Program-made: the position numbers and the translations under genes
Notes under the pieces: generated by a model
Databases searched by the model: none
Seen by the model: the letters and a program-made list of their open reading frames with translations, nothing else
Told to the model about the DNA's origin: nothing
Source of the DNA: Nemertoderma westbladi
Taxonomy: Eukaryota; Xenacoelomorpha; Nemertodermatida; Nemertodermatidae
Direction of reading: 5' to 3'
Length of the DNA stretch: 41,488 nt
NCBI GenBank assembly: GCA_032718475.1
Contig: JAUCBJ010003246.1
Location: forward strand, 1-41,488
Part shown: one piece after another, positions 24,701-36,700 of the stretch
Numbering within the stretch: the stretch's first letter is position 1
Layout: the number at the start of each line of letters is the position of its first letter

Positions 24701-27700
24701 TATAGTGCTGTATGTCTGAATGTATATAGTGCTGTATGTCTGTATGTATATAGTGCTGTATGTCTGTATGTATATAGTGCTGTATGTCTGTATGTATATA
24801 GTGCTGTATGTCTGTATGTATATAGTGCTGTATGTCTGTATGTATATAGTGCTGTACCTGTAATATGTATGGTAATGATGCAGTAAGTAGTACCTGTAAT
24901 GTATGGTAGATTATGTATGTATATAGTGCTGTATGTCTGTATGTATAAAGTGCTGTATGTCTGTATGTATATAGTGCTGTACCTGTAATATGTATGGTAC
25001 TGGTACAGTAAGTAGTACCTGTAATGTATGGATTACTACGTATGTATGTATAGTGCTGTCTGTATGTACTGTATGGTACGGTACAGTAAGTAGTACCTGT
25101 AATGTATGGAATAGTACGTATGTATGTATAGTGCTGTCTGTATGTACTGTATGGTACTGGTACAGTAAGTCCTCCGCTATTTTTGCCGAGTCAGCTCTCG
25201 GGGCAAATACCGCACCCTGGTTTGCCATTCCATAGGGTGGGTGTCGTAGTGGGGTCAGATATAGGGCCCATCACCCAGACCTACTATGAAGCACATAAAC
25301 CAGCATTGGTTGGCCTATCATGCACAGTTCATCTGCTGGGCCATCCCCTGTACCACTGCTGCCAGGGCAGGTTGCAGTGGAGCGCACTCAAATTGAAAAT
25401 GAGTGCGCTATACCCCTGGCCGGCCATTATTATGTTACCATCTGACTGTTCAGGCCATAAAACCCTGCAGCCAAGTGTAAGATATAGGACCAATAGGGGA
25501 GACCCTATCCCAGAACGATTTTTATTTATTTATTTCATAAAAATCGGACAGGCCGACAGTTTAAAATACGTCAAACAAACACACAATTTACAAGTTAAAA
25601 TCCTCAGTAGGTAGGCTAATTAGCTACTAAATCATACATCAATTTAGATCTATTGATCAATAACTTAAATCACATTGATTTGATACACCAAAGTAGTTGA
25701 GTATATAATGGCGTCTCCTTGCAAGTGGGAGAGACAGTTTGTGGCACTGGTCAATAAAAGAGGCGTCCATTCTATCCTTGATGGATGGTTCTCCGGGAGC
25801 CACCCTCGACAATATACTTTTGAGTGAGTATTTCATCGTTGCCAGTGAACTCAAGTAGGGAAGTGAGAATCTCGCAGATGCTTTAGCGTATATGCTGCCA
25901 AGACCAATGTAATTGCTGCCACTACTGGTAACATTGCGTATGAGGGTGATGCCGAGCCCAGAGTTCAAGCTTGTATTTGGGCAGCTCCGCAAGCTCATGA
26001 TTGTCCGAATAGAGGACCTGAACACATCATTGGCAAATATACTACCATTAAATAGCAAATATACGGTGGAGTTACTGGCATATCGCCCAATACATAACAA
26101 ACCCCTTAGGAGCCTCCTATAATGAATTTCCAGGATTTCAATCTGCGATTGTGATAGGGCACCAAGAAGGAATTTAAGTCTATATAAAATCGAGGGCACG
26201 CCCACAGCCTTCCACAATCTAACCACTGTCTTGCAGTCCAACCACTTAACGGTCCATGATTTCCTGCGGAAAATTGCATGGACCACCGACATAGTCCTTA
26301 TGCAGTATTTTAGAGCATCCTGTTTCTTTACGGCAAGGTTGAATCCGAGGAATACCAACTCTTTCGCTTAGGTATGAGAGTATTATTTAACACCAGAAAT
26401 GCTGGATGCTTTGATGTTGAGCTGTATACCCACTTCGTCTTGGATTTTTCAATATCTAATCCAATTTTCTTAGTTTCCTCGGATATGATTCTCACCATAT
26501 ATTGCATCTCTAAACCAGTGGAGGCAAGTAACAGAAAGTCATCGGCGTAGCTTAATGCACCTAGCCACGTGCTATCAATATTACAGCCAACTCCTTTTGA
26601 TTGCAACTCATTCAAAATAGAGGCAGTGAATATGTTGAACAAGATAGGTGATAGAACGGATCCTTGTTTTACTCCTTAGCACCGAATAGCAACGAATAGC
26701 ACCTGTAATGTATGGCACACTAAGTGTAATATATGGCACTGTACTTACTACCTATACTGTATGGTACATACAGTACCTGTAGTGTTTTGTATATTATAAC
26801 TTTTATAACTAGCATTGAAACATTTAGAAATATTTTGAAACAGAAAATTAACAGGTAGATTTTGATTTTTCAATAGGAAGCCAATTGCTGGAAGGATCGT
26901 ATACTTCTAATTTGACAAAATTGCCGTACCGCCTAATAAATCAGTAAAAAGCTTCAAAAGTTATCATTTTGATCACTATTCAGAATTACAAATAATTTTC
27001 ATAATCCTATTTCTGCTTAGTAGTTTGAGCATTAATCCGAAATCCTTTATAATGAATTTACGTAGCATATTGTCCTTGCTAACATATCTCAAAGTTAGTT
27101 TCGCCTTACACCAAAATCATTTCCTCAACCCGGAAATTAACTACCAGATCACTCTTGATTATAAATTTTAATTTATTTTTATTTTTTAGTTTGTACATTG
27201 CTGTTGTATATTAAAAACCTTCCCACATCAGGTAGAATTATCAAATATACACGAATCTAATCGCACACTGTAAAAATACCCTTTCTAGATTAGACTACAA
27301 CTAACAGCAATCAACACCTACTGTATAATATGGAAACATTTCAATCTCTGGAGGTAGGTGGGGGGTTATGATTGGGGGTAGCATTGGGTAGTGGTGGGGA
27401 GGGGTGTGAATGCTAGCTGGTTAAGGCTTTGACTGTGATCTACTTTTTTTTTTACTGTGGCTGAGTGTTATCACATTTTTTTAGGAGTTGTCACAAATTC
27501 TTGCTTGGACTATAGAACATCCCCAAACTCGGAAAGTTTATAGGTAACTGAGTGATTAGGGGCGCATTTATCTCTGGATGTGCCAGAATTGCAACACGAT
27601 GTAAGTCGATGATGTACGGAATGTATGTATGAAACCTAAACTATATGCGAGTAATATACTTTTCTCACATAGGCTGCAGGCTACCTAGTAATCTAACTTA

Positions 27701-30700
27701 CATTCATAGTACATTGTGGGATCCTCGTTTTGATCACAGCTGTTGTCGAGAGTCCGTAAGGAATGGAGTCCGAAATCGGTAATTTTGCACACAAATCGAG
27801 CATCGACTACACAATTTGATGACTTTAAGTTGCCATGGTAACCGATCACACTGTTGTGTAAATAATGCATTCCCTTTACAGAATGAAAAATGTTTTGTCA
27901 ATAAGTAATGTCCATTTTGATTAATCGAGAAATAGCTGACTATCATTCATTTTATTCCAAAATTGTAACATTACTCAACGCCGTTAGTATTAACAGCGAT
28001 TTGTTATTTACCACTTTACAACTTTTGAGGACATTACAGCATTGTATTGGCCTGTACATTTAGTATTATATTGGTGTTATAATGTGCCTTGTTTATGTGG
28101 TAACCAATGACGGCGATCTGTAAAGTTACTGCGTCATTGGTTACCACGTAAACAATAGGAGGCATTTATAATTAATTGCCTGACAGCCAGATTGGCCTAG
28201 GCCTACTGTATTACTTACCGGTAGCTATTAATAACCAGTAGCTATAAACTAATAACATAGCTCCAAACGCCACCATAAATATAAGCTAATTTATTTATAA
28301 CATAATTGATGTCATTTTTACATTTATTTATACAGCTACTAATTTAATTTGTGCAGTTTCTATCACTTATAATGTATATACAATCATTTCGTAATGTTAA
28401 AATTTTGGAATAAAACTACATACATACTTGTTGCAAAGTACTTTACAGTGTTCTGATCCTCGTGGCTTTATTTTCACTCACTCACTAACGTCGTTCGTTT
28501 AACAAAGCCACTCGGATCATCACACTGTAAAGTGCTACTTTACACACAAGTATGTAAATAGTTATTACAGTTACAGTACAGTTAAAATTATTCAGGCAGT
28601 AAATTAAATACCACTGCAAACCCAGTTAATCCTAATACAATAATAAATTGGCAAAAATATTATTTTAGTTCAGTTGTATTCATAATTTTATGTCTTAAAT
28701 TAACTAATTGGTATATATTCAGCTTCAATGTAACACTACAGTTTGTCTACCTCGGCATTTATTACAGGAAACAGAAGCAGCAAGGCAAATATGACTACGC
28801 CATTGTTCGTAAAATAGCACTTTATAATGTTACGGCACAAGTTGTTTTTTTAACACTAGAGAACATTAGATTAATTCCATACAAATAAATAAAATAATAA
28901 ATAAACTTACCTTGGCAATATCCTGCATTAAGGAATACTTAAACACCCAGTCGAGATTAATTCCATACAAATAAATAAAATAATAAATAAACTTACTACT
29001 ACTACTAGGTCGAGCGAACTCGGACAGTGGAAATGAGATCCTTCCAGGCTTCCCGATTCTCCATAGTTGTCGCAATTTCGTTTCTCCCAAGTTCAGTATC
29101 CCTTTCAAGTTGATCTATATATGTTATGGCAGGTCGTCCACGACTACGCTTTCCATGAGTTGGTTGCCAGAAAAGTAGATCTGGTATGACCTCGTCTTTA
29201 CTTCGCCAGCAGTGCCCACTGAATCTTAATCTGCGTTCACGGAGGGTGATTGATACAGGTGTACCATAAAGCTCGGCGTTTGTCATGTGTTGTCTCCAGC
29301 TGATGTTTAGGGCTGCCCTTAGTAGTTTTGTGTAGCAACCATCAATTCGTTGTTCAAGTGATTTAGTCAGCGTCCAGGTCTCACCCCCGTATAAAAATAC
29401 ACTTTCCACTGTGGCTCGAAATAACTTAGTCTTCAGGTGCCTGGAGAGATCTGATTTCCAGATGGTATCCATTTTTGATAGAGCTACCCAAGCCTTTGCT
29501 TTCCTAACTTCTATGTCCTTTTTGCTACTCTCTATCCATGATCCAAGGTACTGGAAGTCATCGACCTTCCTTAGTTGATTATTATCAATGGTTGTCAAGT
29601 TTCCATCAACATTAAAGGTCATGAATTCGGTCTTGGTAGCATTTATATGCAATCCAACCTCCTTAGCAGCCCTCTCCACTTTATTTAGTAGAAGCTGTGC
29701 ATCTGCTAGCGTATTAGAAAGCAGGGCGATGTCATCCGCAAAGTCGGTGTCTGTGACTGCAGTTGCCGGATATCTACTACTTCTGCGTTCTTGAAGTGTG
29801 AATCCCAGATCTTCACCCTTTGTGGCCGTCCTCATTGCGTAATCCAGCACAATTACAAATAGTAATGGTGCCAATGTGTCACCTTGCAGTACGCCAGCCA
29901 GGATTGAGAAAAACTCAGTTTCACCGTCTGGTGAGAGTACCTGCGCTTCTGTGTCACAATATAACAATCCAATGCCAGCAACAATTACTTCTGGTATTCC
30001 ATAAGCTCTTAGGATTTCAAGCATTTTACCTCTATGGATGGAGTCGAATGCCTTCTTGAAGTCCACAAAAGTCATGACTGCGGGGAGATTCTTTGACTTA
30101 ATTCCTTCAATTAGTCTCCGTAGTGCAAGTATCTGAGCTATTGTTGATCTACTTGGTCGAAATCCGTTTTGGCTCTTACGCAGTAGTTTCTCTATGTGAG
30201 GCCTAATCCTATATAGAATCATTTTATTGTATATTTTGGCAGCTACCACAAGCAGACAGATCCCACGATAGTTTGTTGGTATGCCGAGGTCTCCTTTCTT
30301 GGGGAGAGGCTTTAGTTGACCTTTAGTCCAAATTGGTGGTGGCTTTTCCCCTTTTAACATCCGGTTGCAAACATTCAATAATGGTCTGTTTAGCACTCCG
30401 GTTTTCCATACCTCCGCTGGGATTTCATCTAATCCACTCGCTTTATTATTGGACATGCTTTTAATGCTTCTTTGGAGTTCGGCAGGTGTGAAGTCCCCTG
30501 TTTCTATAGGTAGTGTCTTGTCATATATTTCTAAATAATTTATAAATAAACTTACCTTGGCAATATCCTGCATTAAGGAATACTTAAAGACCCAGTCGAG
30601 ATTAATATTCGGATTTTCAAGTATCTCCTGTAAAACAAAGTTAATTAGATTCAAATTATAAGATTATCAACATTCAATTGTGGTATTTATCTAAAACATA

Positions 30701-33700
30701 AGTATTAACAAATAAATTTAGTAGAAGACTGAATAATTTATATAATTCATTAAAGAGAAAATAAAGCATTAAAACCCAAAGTAGATTAGATAGGATACCT
30801 ATTCATTAAATCATAGCTCTACAGTTTTGTAGACCTTACAATCTTACTAACTAATGTATCAGATTACACTATGGCCCGTAATATAGTGTCATTTTCTGAT
30901 GACACGGACCCCCCCCCCCAAGATTTTTCTACAAATCTTTATCATATTGCTTGAAATTTGAAACACAACTAGTTCAACTCGTTGACCCCATGAAGCCGGA
31001 ATTGTCAATTTTGCCTTTAAATTTTTGATAAACGTTTTAAAAATTGCAAGAATTATTGTTCACTGCTGGCCATTTATTATATTTAATAAATACACATTGT
31101 TCTAGAACATTTTGTTTATGTATGAATAGCTACACTGGCCTGTCTGGCGCTGGCCTGACACGTCCTGGAATAGCATGAAATCATGGAATCCTGACATGAT
31201 AACGTCAATGACAATAGATTGGCTCAGAAAGTTATGGCATGGTATTTTAGATAGGGGGGGAAACTGGACGCAATAAAAATTCATCCCTCTCCAGGGGAAA
31301 TTGGACGCAAATAATAGATGATTACTCTCAAAAATTAAACTGTAACCTGTTCTATTGTGTTTAGTTTATTGTTTTGGTTAAAATAACGTGCCACTGTAAC
31401 CTGCTCCTTTCCCTAAATTGAGAATTTAACATTGAGGCGGGATATTAATTCGCCAAGGCGGGTTTTGAATCCAGTTTACCCCCTGTCTCTGGTATTTAGT
31501 TGAAGGTAAAAGTGGCATGTTAGTTCCAGGTCACAGTTTCACCTCTTGCTAATTAGATTCTAGCGTATATTTTTCAGCCCTAATGTATTCCGCCGTATAT
31601 TAATACTAATATTTATCACATATATGGCTTGCCCAAGTCGGAATTATTCATATGAAATCCAAACATACAGTATGTTAATATAACAACCTTGAACAGAATA
31701 TAGATTCAAAGCAGTTGACTGGCTATATCAAAGCCTCTTTATTTGGAGTTTACTTTTGCGCCACAACCTTGAGATAGTAAGAACAACAACTGTGTGTAAT
31801 TGGATTTAATGTGCTAATATGAAAGGCTTTTCAAATCCTTCAAGCAAACATCAAATTACTATAAATGCATTTTATATCCAAAGGTAAAGGTAGGTAGGAA
31901 GCCTGTAGTATCTATTGACATACTTAAACTAGATATGATACATTTTGTGTTATTAATCAATCAACAAATTATTATACCATTTGACTAAATAAATTATAAG
32001 ATACATTATGTGCCAAACTGCTTGCTATTGAGTGCGTTTTTAGCATTGATAATTGGGCTTTATTAACTGTATTTAGGTATATCTTTGTGGGGTGAGCGAC
32101 GAAAGTAAGCGAGCTTAGCATACGGGTACCACTAATTCAATCGGTGTGTCTGTTGTTCTGTTGCTCTGTTGATCTGTTGTGTCCAATTTTAAACGTTAAT
32201 AACTTAGCCAAATTTCGATAAAATATATCCAAACTTGGTACATTTATGTAGTCTGGCAAAAGTTTAGAAATTTTCCAAGTTGAATTTGCGTGGGGTCTTC
32301 GTGCAGCATCTGTGTATCTGTCTTGCAGTTATAATAAATTTATCTATCCAAAAATTATTTAGGCTTGGCATCAGCTGGTTGCTAGGAGACTGTAGGATAT
32401 ATCAAGTGGGTTTGAAATTCAGCAACACCGGTACAATGCAGCAATAATGTGGCCTTGGGAAGTGTGGTACACCCTAGGCCTATTTCACCGTGGAGTCCTG
32501 CAATTGCCTGAGTGATGTCTGAATTGCGATATCGCGACTATTCAGCCATATCATGTACTGGTACGGTACGGTACCTTAATCTTATTAAACATATGTTTTA
32601 CAGTACGGTACCGGTACCGGTACTGTTACAGTGGTACAGAGTTACCGGTACCATCTTCAGGTCGCTGGCGCCACCCGCCAATCATGCTCGGCAACAGCAA
32701 CCATGGAAGTTTTGAAATTATGCGGACTTAAGACAGACTGACATAGTGTCAGGTTGTACCAGCTGACCTTTATTCCATGTTCCGGTATCCACTACTGCAC
32801 TAGATACCACAACAGCCCAATACTCAATACCCAGCAACGTTTTGGAATTGTACCGGTACTCAAACAACTCGCCATCAAGGCCACTGTCTCTGTCTGTCGC
32901 AGTGTCGTTGGCGACCTCGACTTTTGGTATCGCTACTGCGCTAGCGCTACGGGCAAACTGGACTAACCGATGAACGAGACCCGAGGACTGAAGAATGCAT
33001 TTAATTTTTTGAGTAGTTTGACTGTGGACTTCAATGACATCGATGCCAAGCTGCCAATGCGAAAGTTTTTTTTTAAGTAAAAGTTTGGTTAAATTTTCTT
33101 AATTATTTATTTAAATTTCTTAAGCACCGATTTAGGGATAGAATTGCTCAATTTTAATCTGTATCTAATAACTGACCCTTAGAGATATTGGATAGGAATG
33201 CCGCTGTTGCCCACCTACTCATAAAATAAATATCACATTCTAGAATTTTGTGTATTTTTACTAAATAGAACAAATGGCTTACAGCGAATGGTACATATCT
33301 CAGCTGTTTCTTAACGAAATACAGACATTGTTACACATTTGGAATCCTTGTAACGCAAGCTTTCTATTGATATGAAAAAAATTACGACTAATGTGAAGAA
33401 TGGCAATGATAGGATGAGTGCAATTTCGCAAAAGAGACTTATTTAAAACACTTATAAAAAAAATTGAAAGGCAAAATCGAAAATTCCGGCTTCATGGGGT
33501 CAACGACCACGGTGAGTTGAACTAGTTGTGTTTCAAATTTCAAGCAATATGTTAACAATTTGTAGAACAATTGGGGGGGGGGGGGGGGGGGGGGTCCGTC
33601 CGGTTCACTATATTACGGGTCATGGTGTGCTTTGAGTGATTTTTCAGTTTAATGTAGGATTATCACTAGAATCGTTGTCATATTGTGGGGAATTTAGAAC

Positions 33701-36700
33701 TTCCTTCTTATAAAAGAAACAGTGAAAGACTAACTCTAATCTACTCTTATCAGTTGTAAAGAGTAAGTAGCAAAGAGCAAGCAATATCAGCCCAAATTAT
33801 CGAATTTAAAGAATACTAGAATATTGAAATACCTTTAGACTTCCTTTAGGGCAGTATTCTATTATGAGACAACAGTGACCAGGATCAAAGCAGGCGCCAA
33901 TAAGTCGAGCCACATGATCGTGAACCAAATCTTGCATCTGTGATGTTCAGAAACATAGAATTAATATTAAATATGAACAGAGATTTAATACCGTGAACAC
34001 CATATAGTTATTGTTATTTTATTTACTCCCAGTTTCACAATTATTATATTAAATTATGTATTATTCAATTTATTGCATGTCTTTGTGCGGTAAATGTTGA
34101 TGAATAAAAATAAGAATAACTTTTACCATCGCCATCTCTATAAAAAGACAACGCGGTGTTGCTGTCATATATTCAATTCTCAGTATTAAATAGATATGAA
34201 ACGTGTTATAGGGATTCCTTTCCAGTCGAAACTATTATAAATATAAATTTCTTACGTTCTTCAATCCGATTAATATTTGTCGATTTAAATCAACTTTATG
34301 TTGTCGAATTCGTTTAACAGCCACTCGATTGCCCTGCAACAATAATAATAATATTTATTACGGCCGAAAACATATGTTATGCAATGTATTACACTTTGTG
34401 TAGTCTAGCAATTAAAAGTATTTGTAAAGAACTGTCGATTCCAGGTCTAATTCTATAACATATGGGCTATTGGACAAAAGCTCGGATCAATGTGAATCAG
34501 CAAAGGAAGCCAAAGCAAGGTGTAATGGATTTATCGTGCTCTTTAGCACGATAAGCTCCTAAAACGGCTTTGAATCTCTAAAAGTTCCAGGGAGTGCTGT
34601 ATATTTCCGTATTGTTTTGGTTCCCGGCTGACATAAAATATTTCCCACTAGAACACGGTCCTTCAATGACTTGTTATTTACGGACATCCACAACCTTTCT
34701 ATATAGTTCAAAAGCACAGTGATTTCTGTTCTTCCCAAGATGTATATTGCTCCCTTCTGGTATATAAAAATAGTGTACTGTAACACCATAGAAAAACCTC
34801 TGAGATGAGGAAACAGAGAAACCGGGTGAGGGGTGCTTTGGGTCCGTTAGGATCCAAAGTATAGCCTCAAAAATAATCCAAAATATACAGAAAATACAGT
34901 ATTTTTAGTCGTTTCATTATGCTAAAAATATACTGAAAAAATATAATCAAAAAGGTCAATGTTATGGAAAAAAGTCGTAATAAACTTGGTGCAGCTTCAC
35001 GCTATTGGAACTTGGCGATAGTGCAGAACACCAGGTTACCGTCTGAGTCCAAACAGGGGTGGGACCGATTGGACGCAAACGGTTAGCTGTTACACTGCCC
35101 TCATAACTATACGGTCGATCCTGGCGAGCCTGGGATGAACTGTATAGCCAGCGGAGAGAGTGCACAAGCACTACAGTAACTGACAGAGTCGAAGCCTATA
35201 GGGACAGTGCTACTTTGCCCCCAAAACTAAATAGTTGGTCCTGGGACGAACTAAGTAGCCAGTGGACAGAGTGCGCAAGCGCTCTTGGGCTGGTTAGCCA
35301 GTGAAGCTCAGTCCTTTAGGCGGAATCGTCTTACGCTCCTAGCGACCGCGAAGCCTTAATAGGGCCCGGCCCAGGAACAAAGACGCCCTCTACCTTGGAG
35401 CAGAGTCCAGTTTAGCTGCAGCGGCGGCCATCTGTTAGGCTGGTTGTAGGGACTCACGTTTCCACCAAAATACGGCCTCTTTTAAACCCGGTGTGGGGTC
35501 GATATGAAGTTGACCCCTAATTATCACCTAAACAGAGTTTGTCTTTCCAGTGCAAGGATTTTACGTTCAATCTATGTAAAAATATGATTAACACATTGTA
35601 TGATTGATTGACCAATAATCAATTATAAGCAGCAGCTTGGTCTAGTGGTGACATTACTAGGCTTCCGATTAGGGAGCACTGGTTCGATCCCTAGATTGGG
35701 CAGCACTGTTTGGGCACAGTGCTTTAAATGCTGCAGCCTAGCCCAACCCCGGCTTTCATCCTTCAGTGGTCGATAAATGGGAACCAAGGCAACTTCGGAA
35801 ACAGAGTGGAAGGGTGTACTGTGGAAGATCACCCATGGTGGTGAACAGGCATTCCTTGGCTTAACGAGCCTAAAAGAGTCTCCCATTCAATAATCAATTA
35901 TTAAGGAAAGGCTATAGAGTTATGAAGGTGACCAATTATTCCTTTGCTATCAACTGGGTAACTGGGTGATGATGATTGTTATGTGAGGTTGGCGTGGTGA
36001 GTGCCAATGAGAGAAAGGAAGAAGGTGGTTGCCTCCTTTATTGGATTGGAATGATTCACGGGGGAGTAGCCGGTAATATTGGTTAGATATTGTGGGTGAG
36101 GCCGGCTAAGGATGTCTGGGGTGGAAATACGTCGGGATATTGGATATATTTAGAGAGAAATATTACGGTGGGAGAAGGGAAAAAAGGGATTAATTGTGTA
36201 GTGATTATTGCATTTTTAAAATTAGGATCCCGACGGAATGTATTTTTTATGTTTGCCTACGGAGGCGCGAAAAAATCGATTACACCCGGCTCGGCGGTCT
36301 TCTTCTCACAGTGCCTTTGCGGCGTTTCTAGTGTTGAAGTTTGTTTGCCGAGCTTATCTCCACAACCAAAGAGCAATTTCAAGTGTCAGTCATTTCCAAT
36401 GTAAAATTCAGTTCAATAATTTTCCATGATAATCACTCCCCTACAGCTGTAAAGTAAACAACATTCTTTATTGTATAATATCAGCTGTAATGTGAATTTT
36501 TGCACTCCAGAGTTGTAACATAAGAATGGATGGTAAAGCCGATGGCCTTCTATCTGACACCATTATTTTTAAATGTACATCCTTAAATCATTAAACCAAT
36601 CATTTTCTATAATTATATCTGAAATCTACCTTTTAGACTCACCTTGTAATAGGCCGTTCCAATATACCAATTATTGCTAAATGACATGTGAGAGAATTCG

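Noticed and set aside
25183-25614. 143-codon plus frame
   Set aside because: It crosses the boundary between an unclassified insert and the LINE 3' UTR, so it cannot be one gene.
29005-30654. 549-codon frame as one host gene
   Set aside because: It is exon 6 plus a LINE joined through an open splice donor. The 14-bp target duplication marks the true boundary.
36090-36404. 104-codon plus frame
   Set aside because: Intronic, antisense, with no family resemblance and no supporting signals.
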